Positions 47,375 to 56,976 of a stretch of 64,000 bases of DNA are shown here, one piece after another. The stretch comes from an uncultured Bacteroidales bacterium (GTDB lineage: Bacteria; Bacteroidota; Bacteroidia; Bacteroidales; Coprobacteraceae), in NCBI GenBank assembly GCA_949297285.1, contig CASFRL010000045.1, forward strand, positions 32,417 to 96,416, in the 5' to 3' direction. The first letter of the stretch is position 1. Each line of letters starts with the position of its first letter. The translations under genes and the position numbers were made by a program. The notes beneath the pieces were generated by a model. That model saw only the letters and a program-made list of their open reading frames with translations, was not told where the DNA came from and ran no database searches.

Positions 47375-50300
47375 ATGAAAATATTGGCCATACGGGGAAA
47401 AAATCTGGCTTCGCTTGCCGGGGATTTTTCGGTAGATTTTACGGCCGAACCACTACGGTCGGCAGGGATATTTGCGATCACCGGAGCTACCGGTTCGGGA
47501 AAATCGACTTTGCTGGATGCCTTGTGTCTGGCTTTGTTCGACAAGACTCCCCGCACGGAAGGAAGCTCGGACAGCATCTCGATCTCGGACACCGAAGAGC
47601 AGAATATCGGGCAAAAAGATCCCCGCAGCATTTTACGCAGGGGAACGACTCAGGGCTATGCCGAGGTGGAATTCAAGGCTCTGGACGGTTATTGTTACCG
47701 CAGCAGATGGTCGGTAGCCCGTGCCCGGGATAAAATAACGGGGAAATTGAAGATTGCCGAAATAAGACTCTTCAGACTCGATAACCAAGAGGAAATACCG
47801 GGGACAAAAACGGAGGTCTTATTCCGAATACAAGAATTGCTGGGTATGAACTTCGAGCAATTTACCCGCTCGGTACTGTTGGCTCAAAATGATTTTTCGA
47901 CTTTCTTGAAGGCCAAGCAGAACGAAAAGGCCGAACTGTTGGAAAAACTTACCGGTACGGAGATCTATTCTCGCATATCGAAAGCCATTTATGCCCGGAC
48001 AAAGGATGCCGAAGAGGAGTGGAAACGCATGCGCGACCGTATCGCCGATATAGAGCTATTGCCGGATGAAACCGTAAAACAGTATGTGGCCGAACAAAAC
48101 TCGGTGCGGGAATCTCTTGCCCTCTTGCAGGAACAGCGAAAGGGTATCGAAGCGAAATTGAACTGGATTAAAAACCGACAATCTCTTTCGGTCGAGAAAG
48201 AGAACGCTCAGAACGACCTCGTTGTTATCCGGAAAGAACTCCTCGAGGCGCGTCCCCGCTTCGACTACCTGCAACGCATCGATGCCATACAACCGATAAG
48301 GGAATCTTTTTTGAAACTAAAAACGTCGGAAAAGCGACAATCTGAAAATCAGTCGCTCTATCTCACTCTGCAAAGGCAACAATTCGAAATTGCCGAACGG
48401 TATAAAACGGCAGAGGCGGCTTACCGACAAAACGAAGCGCAACTAAAGGAGATCGAGGACGTTTATGTGCACATAGAACCGCAACTGAGAAGGGCCCGCG
48501 ATCTGGATATTCTAATCGAAAAGGAGAAAGAACTGACCGGCAAGCAGCAGGTCGAGATCGATAAAATCGTCAGTGAACTGAAATCGGAACAAGTGGGTTG
48601 TGACTCTTTGCAACGGGAGATTGCGACGACCGAAACCCGACTGAAAGAGATCGAAGAGTGGTTTGCCTCCCATGATCGTTTTAAAGCGATCATTCCGCAC
48701 ACAAGCCTGATTCTGAATTTGATTCGAGAAACTGAGATTGCTTGCGAACAAAAAAAATCGAATGAGAAGACTCTTGAAACATTGTGTAAATCTCTTGAGA
48801 CGGAGGAGTCGAAACTGAACCGTGCGAAAGGGGAACGTGAGAGCCTGGAGAAATATCTCCCCAAAGAAATCGTCCAATGGCGTTCGCAACTTGTCGAAGG
48901 GGTACCGTGCCCGGTGTGCGGAAGCACGCATCATCCGATAACACAGCATGCCGATATTTCTGAGGAGCTTTTGCAATCGGAGAAACTGGAAGAGCTGAAG
49001 GAAAATGTTGATAAAAAGATATTGTTCCTTTCCGATGAAATCGGACAGATTTCAAACTCTATCGAACGGTGCCGTACGTTAATACAAAACTACGAGGTTT
49101 CGTACCAAAATGCATACACAAACATAGCCGGATATTTTACGGCTTTTCCCGACTGGGAAAACTTGTGGCAAAGCAATACGTTGGAAAGGGTGTTGAAAGA
49201 GACATCTTCGCTTTGGGGCACAAATCAGGAGCTGTTTTTACAGTTGTCTGAAATGCGAAATTCGGCTAACGAAAGATTGAAAGCGAAACGCATCTTGATA
49301 GATCGACTGACAACAAACCGGGACGAAAAAAGAGCTCTGTTGTCGGACGATTTGCAGCGCCTGTCAAAATGGAGTGAAGAGAGGAAAGGTCTGTTCAACG
49401 GACGACTTGCCGATGATATACAGCAAAAGTATGAGGAACGGAAAACGAATGTTGCGAAACAACTTGAGGCTTCTCGGACAAACTTAAACGAAATTGTGGG
49501 GAAACAGGAACATCTGAAGGGTGTATGTGCGGCAAATAGAATGGAACACGACCGATTTTCTCAAGAAATAGAAACGGAGAGACGAAACATAGAGGCGTGG
49601 CTCATCGCCTTTAACGGCTCTTCGGATTTTACCCTTTCGGCGGAAGAGTTGCCCGAACTTTTATCCCGATCGCCGGAATGGATTTCCCGGGAACGGGAGC
49701 AATTGGAGGGTCTGCGGCGCCGGGAAAACAGCGGCAAGGCTACTCTTACGGAGCGGGAAAACAGACTTAAATTGCACGAGTCGAATAATCCGGGCGTCGA
49801 GGCGTCGGACGGAGAGGAACGGCTCACAAAGCAGATCGAAGAAACCGGAAACGCAATCATGGCATACCAAAAACGTGATACGGAAATTACGGTACGCCTG
49901 CAAACACATGATCAAAACAGCGGCAAGGCAAAACAGTTTGCCGAGAAACTCAAACAGCTGGAAAGTACTTTGGAAAAATGGAATAAATTGAACGAGCTGC
50001 TGGGCTCGCAAAGCGGGGACAAATTCAAGAAAATAGCACAGGGTTATACGCTCGACATACTGCTGGGCTATGCCAACCGCCACTTACACGAATTGTCGAA
50101 ACGGTATGAACTGCAACGTATCCCGGACACGCTCGGATTGCAGATCTCGGATCTCGACATGGGGGGAGAGATACGCTCGGTGCATTCGTTGTCGGGAGGA
50201 GAGTCTTTTCTTATATCGCTGGCGCTGGCGCTGGGTCTGTCGTCGGTATCGTCGAACCGGATGCAAGTGGAGTCGCTCTTTATCGACGAGGGCTTCGGGT

Positions 50301-50473
50301 CGCTCGATACAGATACGCTACGCATTGCGATGGATGCTCTCGAACGGCTGCAAACGGGAGGGCGAAAAATCGGAGTCATATCGCACGTACAGGAGATGAC
50401 AGAACGAATCGCCGTACAAATACGGGTCGAAAAAACGGGTAACGGGAAAAGCCGTATCTCGATAACGGAATAA
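47375..50473 (+). CDS. sbcC: Nuclease SbcCD subunit C
   Basis: Rad50-like SMC ATPase, partner of SbcD. From ATG 47375 (after AGGAT) it has 1032 residues; an ATG at 47342 is internal to sbcD and gives a weaker N-terminus than MKILAIRGKNLASL. Walker A GATGSGKSTLLDALC near 32-46. Long coiled coils cover about 190-500 and 530-860 around a zinc hook, CPVC at 512-515. The C-terminal lobe holds signature SLSGGESFLISLALALG and Walker B ESLFIDEGFGSLD, and the D-loop follows. Co-transcribed with sbcD. Confidence 0.95.
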   Translation: MKILAIRGKNLASLAGDFSVDFTAEPLRSAGIFAITGATGSGKSTLLDALCLALFDKTPRTEGSSDSISISDTEEQNIGQKDPRSILRRGTTQGYAEVEFKALDGYCYRSRWSVARARDKITGKLKIAEIRLFRLDNQEEIPGTKTEVLFRIQELLGMNFEQFTRSVLLAQNDFSTFLKAKQNEKAELLEKLTGTEIYSRISKAIYARTKDAEEEWKRMRDRIADIELLPDETVKQYVAEQNSVRESLALLQEQRKGIEAKLNWIKNRQSLSVEKENAQNDLVVIRKELLEARPRFDYLQRIDAIQPIRESFLKLKTSEKRQSENQSLYLTLQRQQFEIAERYKTAEAAYRQNEAQLKEIEDVYVHIEPQLRRARDLDILIEKEKELTGKQQVEIDKIVSELKSEQVGCDSLQREIATTETRLKEIEEWFASHDRFKAIIPHTSLILNLIRETEIACEQKKSNEKTLETLCKSLETEESKLNRAKGERESLEKYLPKEIVQWRSQLVEGVPCPVCGSTHHPITQHADISEELLQSEKLEELKENVDKKILFLSDEIGQISNSIERCRTLIQNYEVSYQNAYTNIAGYFTAFPDWENLWQSNTLERVLKETSSLWGTNQELFLQLSEMRNSANERLKAKRILIDRLTTNRDEKRALLSDDLQRLSKWSEERKGLFNGRLADDIQQKYEERKTNVAKQLEASRTNLNEIVGKQEHLKGVCAANRMEHDRFSQEIETERRNIEAWLIAFNGSSDFTLSAEELPELLSRSPEWISREREQLEGLRRRENSGKATLTERENRLKLHESNNPGVEASDGEERLTKQIEETGNAIMAYQKRDTEITVRLQTHDQNSGKAKQFAEKLKQLESTLEKWNKLNELLGSQSGDKFKKIAQGYTLDILLGYANRHLHELSKRYELQRIPDTLGLQISDLDMGGEIRSVHSLSGGESFLISLALALGLSSVSSNRMQVESLFIDEGFGSLDTDTLRIAMDALERLQTGGRKIGVISHVQEMTERIAVQIRVEKTGNGKSRISITE

Positions 50474-50530
50474 AAACCAAATGAGCCGTAAAAGTGTTTA
50501 TATCTTACTAAATTCAAAAAACAGATTGTT

Positions 50531-50782
50531 ATGAGTTTTTTAGGGTATATATTGATTGGTGTCCTCGCCGGTTGGGTGGCAGGGAAGATTATGCGGGGCG
50601 GAGGTTTCGGATTGATCGTCAACCTGGTCGTCGGCATTATCGGGGGTCTGCTCGGCGGATGGCTCTTCGGCCTTTTCGGCCTTATTCCGGTCGGATCGAT
50701 CGGCAGTTTTATCACGTCGGTTATCGGGGCTATCGTCCTGCTATGGCTGATTTCGTTTGTCCAACCGAAAAACAACGCCTAA
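50531..50782 (+). CDS. GlsB/YeaQ/YmgE-family membrane protein
   Basis: 83-residue protein with three glycine-rich membrane helices (LGYILIGVLAGWVAGKIM, FGLIVNLVVGIIGGLLGGWLFGLF, GSFITSVIGAIVLLWLISF). This is the transglycosylase-associated/GlsB family (PF04226), small inner-membrane proteins linked to stress responses, whose function is not settled. 57 bp after sbcC on the same strand, with its own terminator at 50848-50874. Confidence 0.88.
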   Translation: MSFLGYILIGVLAGWVAGKIMRGGGFGLIVNLVVGIIGGLLGGWLFGLFGLIPVGSIGSFITSVIGAIVLLWLISFVQPKNNA

Positions 50783-50819
50783 TTTTTTATGAAAGCCGAA
50801 GGGTATAAGACCTCCAGTT

Positions 50820-51017
50820 TTATATTTTTCCCGGCCGGTCTTGTGCTGTCGGGCTTATAAAGGCCCGACTTTTTAACGTTCGAACGTGACGGGAACATTT
50901 CTCCCCTACTGTCGATGCCGACCCACAGGATCGTCGAGATGCCCGATGTATGGCAGGTGTACCGCAAGAGACAACTCCCGGAAAGAGCAACCCGGCAACC
51001 AAAAGAAAGAGAAGCAC
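50820..51017 (-). CDS. Possible small lipoprotein-like ORF (doubtful)
   Basis: 65 codons from GTG 51017, 24 bp after the acetyltransferase stop. The first ~18 codons look like a lipoprotein signal (LLFLLVAGLLFPGVVSC, with Cys after VVS). The remainder is Arg/Ser-rich and not recognisable, and the frame runs into the terminator at 50848-50874. It could be a degraded lipoprotein gene, a real small gene, or chance. No clear -7 element. Confidence 0.25.
   Translation of the reverse strand: MLLFLLVAGLLFPGVVSCGTPAIHRASRRSCGSASTVGEKCSRHVRTLKSRAFISPTAQDRPGKI
50848..50874 (+). terminator. Terminator after the GlsB-like gene
   Basis: GTCGGGC (50848-50854) pairs with GCCCGAC (50863-50869), followed by TTTTT. 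Confidence 0.75.
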
Positions 51018-51041
51018 CCCTAATTTATTATAAACGCCCGA

Positions 51042-51611
51042 TTATTTTATCTCGATTTTGCGAATTACCTTAGCCGGAACTCCTCCCACAATAGTGTTGG
51101 CCGCAACATTCTTGGTCACTACGGCCCCGGCTGCCACGACAGCATTGTCACCGATCGTCACGCCTTGCAGAATCGTGGCGTTCGACCCGACCCAAACATT
51201 CCGACCCAATACGATGGGGGCAGGACAGGTCGTCTTGCGGTCTTCAGGAGAGAGCAAATGATTGAGAGTCGCAAAAACGACGTTGTGCCCGATCTGGCAA
51301 CCATCGCCGAGGGTGACTCCGCCGTGATCTTGAAAATGGCAGCATGCATTGATGAAAACGTCTTTCCCGATCTTGATGTTTTTCCCGAAATCGGTATAGA
51401 AAGGGGGAAATACCCGCAACGAAGCATCGACGTCGTACCCCAAAAGCCTCGATAGCAACAGGCGCACTTCGTCGGGGGTATGGTATGCGGTGTTCAGCTC
51501 AAAAGTGATGCGACGGGCCTCGTCGCTCATCTTGTCCATGAAACGATGCACCTCTTCGGTGTCGAGAGGAATGCGTTTTTTTACATATGCTAAAAATTCG
51601 TCGAGTGTCAT
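51042..51611 (-). CDS. Maltose/galactoside O-acetyltransferase family (LbH hexapeptide)
   Basis: 189 residues. An N-terminal helical segment (EFLAYVKKRIPLDTEEVHRFMDKMSDEARRI) replaces the Mac domain of E. coli Maa. Left-handed beta-helix hexapeptide repeats follow from about 80 (IKIGKDVFINACCHFQDHGGVTLGDGCQIGHNVVFAT; VLGRNVWVGSNATILQGVTIGDNAVVAAGAVVTKNV). The catalytic His sits in the ATLNHLLS segment. Acetyl-CoA:sugar acetyl transfer is the family activity; the acceptor is unknown. 66 bp downstream of the flavoprotein gene on the same strand. Confidence 0.88.
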   Translation of the reverse strand: MTLDEFLAYVKKRIPLDTEEVHRFMDKMSDEARRITFELNTAYHTPDEVRLLLSRLLGYDVDASLRVFPPFYTDFGKNIKIGKDVFINACCHFQDHGGVTLGDGCQIGHNVVFATLNHLLSPEDRKTTCPAPIVLGRNVWVGSNATILQGVTIGDNAVVAAGAVVTKNVAANTIVGGVPAKVIRKIEIK

Positions 51612-51677
51612 AACGTTATGGTTTCGAAATTTCTACGGTTGTTTATAGAGTTGCTTTGTGAAACTTGCCGACAGGGA

Positions 51678-52214
51678 TCACAGATTTTTCCCGGCCTCGT
51701 ATGCCTGCTGCATGGCGGGTTTATCTTTGATTTCGCCAACGTGCCACACACCCAACCCGAAAATGACGCCTTTGACCGTGGGATTTTCTAAACAATCGAG
51801 AAAGCCCTGGAAAGTGTCGATCGTACGCCACATCTTCTCCTGATCCTCTTCGGCGGCTGTTACGATGAAATAGAACTCTTTGTCTTTCATCTCCGTATAA
51901 AGTCCGCAACAGCGATCGATAAGCGTCTTCATTTGCGCCGACATCGTATAAAAATAGACCGGTGTTGCCATGACAATGAGATCGGCGGCCAACATTTTCT
52001 CAAGAATTTCGGCCATATCATCGTTCTGAGGACAGGGTTTGCCGTGCAGACTGCACACACTGCAACCGTTGCAATAATTGATTTTTTTATCCCGAAGGAA
52101 AATCTTTTCTACATCATTTCCTCCGTCAACAGCCCCTCGCAAAAACTGGTCGCACAAGGTATCGGAGTTACCGCCACGGCGGGGACTCGATGAGAGTATC
52201 AATACTTTTTTCAT
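51678..52214 (-). CDS. NADPH-dependent FMN reductase/iron-sulfur flavoprotein family
   Basis: 178 residues from ATG 52214 (the earlier TTG-type start adds ten). Flavodoxin fold: FMN phosphate loop SSSPRRGGNSDTL at 7-19 and MATPVYFYTMSAQMKTLIDR. A four-Cys cluster motif CNGCSVCSLHGKPC suits an iron-sulfur-flavoprotein-like or flavodoxin-family NAD(P)H oxidoreductase. A -7-like TATTTTTG (minus, 52242-52249) lies 28 bp upstream. Physiological substrate unknown. Confidence 0.85.
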   Translation of the reverse strand: MKKVLILSSSPRRGGNSDTLCDQFLRGAVDGGNDVEKIFLRDKKINYCNGCSVCSLHGKPCPQNDDMAEILEKMLAADLIVMATPVYFYTMSAQMKTLIDRCCGLYTEMKDKEFYFIVTAAEEDQEKMWRTIDTFQGFLDCLENPTVKGVIFGLGVWHVGEIKDKPAMQQAYEAGKNL

Positions 52215-52351
52215 CTTCTTGTCTGTTTTTTTTATCGAATACAAAAATAAGGACTGCCGACGAATTTGTTTGTAGATAAATCTTCGATACTATTAACTTT
52301 ATTACAGATTTTATTCGGGACACAAACAACCGGCTTATAATATAAACGAAT

Positions 52352-52383
52352 AAAGGCCGCCAGACTGCTGCCTGACGACCTTT
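52352..52383 (-). terminator. Terminator of the DUF4136/beta-barrel operon
   Basis: Twelve-base arms 52352-52363 and 52372-52383. Read as minus-strand RNA all pairs are Watson-Crick or G-U; read as plus-strand RNA the same sites become C-A mismatches, which assigns it to the minus strand. Confidence 0.7.
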
Positions 52384-52403
52384 TTCGAAACAATATGCGA
52401 TTT

Positions 52404-53033
52404 TTAAAATGCCAACCCGAGACGGAAACCGAAATTGTTCAATCCGTCGAGAGAGTAGGTCAACACCTCTCCTTTATTGGTTGCGTAACTATAATACAAC
52501 GCTACATGGAAACCAACCGATTTGTCTTGGGTCGGATACATCGTAATGCCGACTTCGGGAGAGACATAAAATCCCCAATCGTTATCGTGCGACTTATACA
52601 CGTTGTAATAAGAAGACATCTCACTGTATTCGGGCCCTAACTTCAACGACAAGTAAGGCATAAACTGACTCTCAGGCATGAAACGGTAACGGAACGAAGC
52701 CCCGAATGGCAATTGGAACAACGAATGCTGTTGATCGGTCGTCATGGCTGCCGTTTCGGAAATATTCAATGTGCGCTGATCGAAATATTCGTTATTGGTG
52801 CTGTAAGCCAAAAAGAGACCTACACCGATATTGTCGGTAATGTAATAACCACCGTCGAAGTTCATCCCCCAACCGCTGGCCGTGCTTGCAAACTTATTGC
52901 CCAACGGTACGTTAAACTGCCAATCGACATTAGCAAAACCTTTTTTTGTCTGGGCTTGTCCCATTACAGGAACAAGCATGAAAACTGCTGTTATAACGGC
53001 AAGTTTCAATCCTATATTTTTTATTGTTTTCAT
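52404..53033 (-). CDS. Outer-membrane beta-barrel protein (OmpA/OprF-like small barrel)
   Basis: 209 residues with signal peptide (LAVITAVFMLVPVMGQAQ) and an eight-strand-like barrel: NVDWQFNVPLG, WGMNFDGGYYITDNIGVGLFLAYS, FGASFRYRFMPESQFMPYLSLKLGPEYS, GFYVSPEVGITMYPTQDKSVGFHVALYYSYA, and the C-terminal NNFGFRLGLAF ending in Phe, as outer-membrane proteins do. Close to many Bacteroidetes porin-family/OMP_b-brl proteins; function unknown. 13 bp after the DUF4136 lipoprotein gene, so the two form an operon. Confidence 0.87.
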   Translation of the reverse strand: MKTIKNIGLKLAVITAVFMLVPVMGQAQTKKGFANVDWQFNVPLGNKFASTASGWGMNFDGGYYITDNIGVGLFLAYSTNNEYFDQRTLNISETAAMTTDQQHSLFQLPFGASFRYRFMPESQFMPYLSLKLGPEYSEMSSYYNVYKSHDNDWGFYVSPEVGITMYPTQDKSVGFHVALYYSYATNKGEVLTYSLDGLNNFGFRLGLAF

Positions 53034-53046
53034 TTTGTCTATAATT

Positions 53047-53691
53047 TTATTTTTTCAAATAGGTAGATTGGGTATAAGCCTGATTTACAGCGGTAATAGC
53101 AAGCTGCGTATTAAAGCGGTTTGACCCGGATAACAAGCCGGTCATATAGGCACTCCACAAAACGGGCAACTTCTCTTTTTGTCCGGTCGGTGCACTCAGA
53201 TTTACCAACTCGGCAAGCATAGAGCCTACGTTATAACTATATACTACGCTATACGGATAATACCAGCCACCTCCCCAGTAGCCGCCCCAGTAACCGGGAT
53301 ACCAGTAACCGGGATAATCCCACCACCAGTAGGGATTGCTATATCCCGTAAAATAGTAAGAATCTTCGACATAGCTGACCTGAATGCCCAAATCGGCAAA
53401 TTCTTTCTCTTCGACTCTTGTGTAGCCCCTCTCGTTCATGTTCTGCACATAAGTGTCGATAATACTCAACGCATTGTCATCTTTCCAGTATTTTGCCTCT
53501 TTACTGTCTGAAATGAGCAAAATACTATCTGGAATATAGTACGTTGAAAACTCACTGAAATTCTCTTTTTTATCATAATCGGTATAGACCATGAAATTGT
53601 CGTCCAGTTTAGACGTATCCGGGTCTTTTTGACACGATGTCGATAAAAATAATACGAATAGTACCGGTAGTACAGAAATCACTTTTTTCAT
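53047..53691 (-). CDS. DUF4136 lipoprotein
   Basis: 214 residues from ATG 53691. Lipoprotein signal with Cys in LSTSCQKDPD. The domain has FSEFSTYYIPDSI, a helix (NALSIIDTYVQNMNERGYTRV) and a striking aromatic/glycine-rich loop near 105-135 (YWWWDYPGYWYPGYWGGYW). The end is WSAYMTGLLSGSNRFNTQLAITAVNQAYTQSTYLKK, as in DUF4136 proteins. Outer-membrane lipoprotein of unknown role, transcribed with the beta-barrel gene. Confidence 0.88.
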   Translation of the reverse strand: MKKVISVLPVLFVLFLSTSCQKDPDTSKLDDNFMVYTDYDKKENFSEFSTYYIPDSILLISDSKEAKYWKDDNALSIIDTYVQNMNERGYTRVEEKEFADLGIQVSYVEDSYYFTGYSNPYWWWDYPGYWYPGYWGGYWGGGWYYPYSVVYSYNVGSMLAELVNLSAPTGQKEKLPVLWSAYMTGLLSGSNRFNTQLAITAVNQAYTQSTYLKK

Positions 53692-53867
53692 ATTACTTTC
53701 CATTTAAATTTATTATTAGAAACGATTATGATTCAATAACAATAGTTGTAAAAGAAAGTTTGAAAAACAGATGTTAAATATGCTATAACGGATAAAAAGT
53801 TTATCTTGAACCCGACAAAATTTTCGGGCATTTTCTACAAAACATCGCTTCTCATCGCGATTTTTCG

Positions 53868-53875
53868 TATTTTTG
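53868..53875 (+). promoter_or_regulatory. -7 element of the ispD-recG operon
   Basis: TATTTTTG matches TAnnTTTG and overlaps the TTG 53873 frame extension, so ATG 53909 is the better start for ispD. Confidence 0.5.
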
Positions 53876-53908
53876 CGTAAGTTTGTCTTGAAATGCAAAA
53901 ATCAAAAA

Positions 53909-54604
53909 ATGCAATCCGATAACTATCTGCAAAATTCAAAATACGCAATCATCGTTGCCGGCGGAAAAGGCTTGAGAATGGGTGGCGAAATACCGAAACA
54001 GTTTCGCCCGGTATCGGGTCGCCCGGTACTGATGCACACCCTCGAAGCCTTTTATCGGTATGACCCGAAAATAGAACTGATACTGGTATTGCCCGAGTCG
54101 CACCAAACTTACTGGAAAACTCTTTGCCTCCAGTATGGCTTCTCGATCGGACACCGTATCGTAACGGGAGGCCCTACCCGCTTCGACTCGGTAAAAAACG
54201 GATTAGACACGTTGCCCGATGCGGGACTGGTCGCCGTACACGACGGCGTGCGCCCACTGGTAGCCCAAGATGTGATCGGCAATGCATTTGCGGAAGCCGA
54301 ACGTTCGGGGGCAGCGATACCGGTTATCGAGGTATCCGACTCTTTGCGGGAGCTGACACCGGACGGGAAAAGCAAAGCGGTGTCGAGAGTATTGTTCCGA
54401 AGCGTACAAACGCCACAGGTTTTTAAAACCGTATTACTGAAAGAGGCTTACCGCCAACCGTTCTGCGACTTCTTCACCGACGACGCTTCGGTTGTCGAGG
54501 CCATGGGAAAAACGGTTTCATTGATAAAGGGAAATCAAGAAAATATAAAAATCACGACCCCGAAAGATTTGTTACTGGCAGAAATATTATTGTCTCATGT
54601 ATGA
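53909..54604 (+). CDS. ispD: 2-C-methyl-D-erythritol 4-phosphate cytidylyltransferase
   Basis: CTP-dependent step of the non-mevalonate isoprenoid pathway. 231 residues from ATG 53909. Nucleotide-binding segment [19 protein letters not shown], then [10 protein letters not shown] and RSVQTPQVF near the C-terminal part, with TPKDLLLAE. The gene ends in an 8-bp overlap with recG, so both are likely co-translated. The pathway location suggests that the rest of the MEP genes are elsewhere. Confidence 0.94.
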   Translation: MQSDNYLQNSKYAIIVAGGKGLRMGGEIPKQFRPVSGRPVLMHTLEAFYRYDPKIELILVLPESHQTYWKTLCLQYGFSIGHRIVTGGPTRFDSVKNGLDTLPDAGLVAVHDGVRPLVAQDVIGNAFAEAERSGAAIPVIEVSDSLRELTPDGKSKAVSRVLFRSVQTPQVFKTVLLKEAYRQPFCDFFTDDASVVEAMGKTVSLIKGNQENIKITTPKDLLLAEILLSHV

Positions 54605-56696
54605 TTTATCGGTTCGCGACATAAAATTTTTACCGGGTGTAGGGCCGAAAAAAGCGGAACTATTCAATAAGGAACTGAAAATATTCAGCTTCGAGGACCT
54701 GCTGTATTATTTCCCCTACAAATATATCGACCGCAGCCGAACGTATAAAATTAAAGAGATCGACGGGAACATGCCTTATATACAACTGAGGGGGCAGATC
54801 TTAAATTTCGAGACACAGGGCGAAGGCAAAGGACGCCGGCTCATCGCCCGATTTACCGACGGGACGGGAATTATCGAATTGGTTTGGTTCAAGGGGCTGA
54901 AATTTATTACCGAGAAGTATAAACCGGGGACAGAATATACCTTGTTCGGAAAGCCTACCGTGTTCGGAAATAAACTCAACATCGCTCATCCTGAAATAGA
55001 CCCGATCGATGACATTATCGACAAGGCTCCGGGATTGCAAGCCTATTATAATACTACCGAGAAAATGAAATCTCATTTTCTCAATTCAAAGGCTATACAA
55101 AAAATCATGTATAATCTTTGGCGAAGCATCAACGGCGGTCCTCTCTCCGAAACATTACCGGCTCAAGTCATTGCCCGCGCTCAAGTTATCTATTTGACCG
55201 AGGCTATCCGGAATATCCATTTCCCGCAATCTCCCGATATGCTGCGAAAAGCGCAATTCAGGCTTAAGTTCGAGGAGTTGTTCTACCTGCAATTGAACAT
55301 CCTCCGCTTTACCCGCCAAAGACAACAGAAACTCGGAGGATTCAAGTTCGACCACATCGGAGACTATTTCAACAATTTTTACCACCAATGCCTGCCGTTC
55401 TCACTCACCAACGCCCAGAAAAGGGTATTGCGGGAGATTCGTTCGGACGTCGGCAGCGGTAAACAGATGAACCGCCTGCTCCAAGGAGACGTCGGCAGCG
55501 GCAAAACACTGGTCGCCCTGATGAGCATGTTGATGGCTGTCGATAACGGATTCCAAGCGTGCCTCATGGCACCGACCGAGATATTGGCCACCCAGCACTT
55601 CGAATCGATCAGGGAATTGGTATCGCCTATCGGAATATGTGTGGAATTGCTGACCGGATCGACCCGAAAAAAAGAGCGGGAACGCATTCATGAAGGATTG
55701 CTGACCGGAGAGGTAAACCTGCTTATCGGCACACATGCGTTGATCGAAGACACGGTACTTTTTTCGAATCTGGGTTTAGTCGTCATCGACGAGCAACACC
55801 GTTTCGGTGTGGAACAACGTGCCCGATTGTGGCGGAAAAACAACCGCCCGCCTCATATTCTGGTGATGACGGCAACTCCGATTCCGCGTACTCTGGCCAT
55901 GACCGTTTACGGCGACTTGGATGTATCGGTCATCGACGAACTTCCTCCCGGCAGGAAACCGGTACAGACCATACACCAATATGACAATAAACGGGGCGCA
56001 TTATATGCCTCTATCCGCAGACAGATAGAAATGGGCCGACAGGTCTATATCGTGTATCCGCTGATCCAGGAAAGCGAACGGTCGGACTTGAAAAATTTAG
56101 AGGACGGTTTCAAGCATATACAAGAGGTCTTTCCCGAATTTAAGGTATGCATGGTACACGGTAAAATGAAAGCTGCCGAAAAAGAAAAAGAGATGCAAAA
56201 ATTCGTTTCGGGAGAGGCGCATATCATGGTATCGACCACGGTAATCGAAGTGGGGGTCAACGTCCCCAATGCTTCGGTCATGATCATAGAAAATGCCGAA
56301 CGGTTCGGATTGTCGCAACTGCATCAGCTGCGCGGCCGTGTAGGACGTGGCGCAGACCAGTCTTATTGCATTTTGATGACTTCGCACAAACTCTCGCAAG
56401 AGACTCAAAAACGACTTGAAATCATGGTGCGTACTAATGACGGTTTTGAAATATCGGAGGCCGACCTGCAACTGAGAGGCCCCGGAGATATGGAGGGAAC
56501 TCAACAAAGCGGCATCGCTTTCGACCTGAAAATCGCAAACCTTACCAAAGACGGACAAATCCTTCAGTTGGCCCGGGATATTGCCAACGAAATTCTCGAT
56601 AAAGACCCTGACTTGTCACAAACCGAAAACAATATACTGAATCGCCAACTGCAAAAGATATTTAAAAAGAAAATAAACTGGAGCTTAATCAGTTGA
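54597..56696 (+). CDS. recG: ATP-dependent DNA helicase RecG
   Basis: Remodels stalled replication forks and branched DNA. 699 residues, as expected. N-terminal wedge/OB domain ([27 protein letters not shown]), then helicase motifs: I GDVGSGKT, Ia [39 protein letters not shown] including [13 protein letters not shown] and [12 protein letters not shown] at 54597 lies inside the ispD tail (8-bp overlap), the usual tight coupling. Confidence 0.96.
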   Translation: MYDLSVRDIKFLPGVGPKKAELFNKELKIFSFEDLLYYFPYKYIDRSRTYKIKEIDGNMPYIQLRGQILNFETQGEGKGRRLIARFTDGTGIIELVWFKGLKFITEKYKPGTEYTLFGKPTVFGNKLNIAHPEIDPIDDIIDKAPGLQAYYNTTEKMKSHFLNSKAIQKIMYNLWRSINGGPLSETLPAQVIARAQVIYLTEAIRNIHFPQSPDMLRKAQFRLKFEELFYLQLNILRFTRQRQQKLGGFKFDHIGDYFNNFYHQCLPFSLTNAQKRVLREIRSDVGSGKQMNRLLQGDVGSGKTLVALMSMLMAVDNGFQACLMAPTEILATQHFESIRELVSPIGICVELLTGSTRKKERERIHEGLLTGEVNLLIGTHALIEDTVLFSNLGLVVIDEQHRFGVEQRARLWRKNNRPPHILVMTATPIPRTLAMTVYGDLDVSVIDELPPGRKPVQTIHQYDNKRGALYASIRRQIEMGRQVYIVYPLIQESERSDLKNLEDGFKHIQEVFPEFKVCMVHGKMKAAEKEKEMQKFVSGEAHIMVSTTVIEVGVNVPNASVMIIENAERFGLSQLHQLRGRVGRGADQSYCILMTSHKLSQETQKRLEIMVRTNDGFEISEADLQLRGPGDMEGTQQSGIAFDLKIANLTKDGQILQLARDIANEILDKDPDLSQTENNILNRQLQKIFKKKINWSLIS

Positions 56697-56856
56697 TCGG
56701 CGTTTCGGCATTTCTTAAATTGTCCAAACATGCTGCAAAACATATTTCTATACAACACATTATAAATCAATATGTTAAATGCAACAAAACACCTCTTTAG
56801 GCATCTACACATCTAAAATATGTTAATCGGGCAATCCTTTTTCCGGACAAAATGAT

Positions 56857-56864
56857 TACCTTTG
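56857..56864 (+). promoter_or_regulatory. -7 element of the M23 peptidase gene
   Basis: TACCTTTG matches TAnnTTTG, about 113 bp before ATG 56977. Confidence 0.45.
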
Positions 56865-56976
56865 AAAATGAGAGCGAAATTCAGATAAAAGTAGCATATC
56901 GCCACAATACTACGATATCTAATTGCATTTATCCATGTTCCTGGAATCCGGGAAAAAAAGACAAAAAAACATCGGA

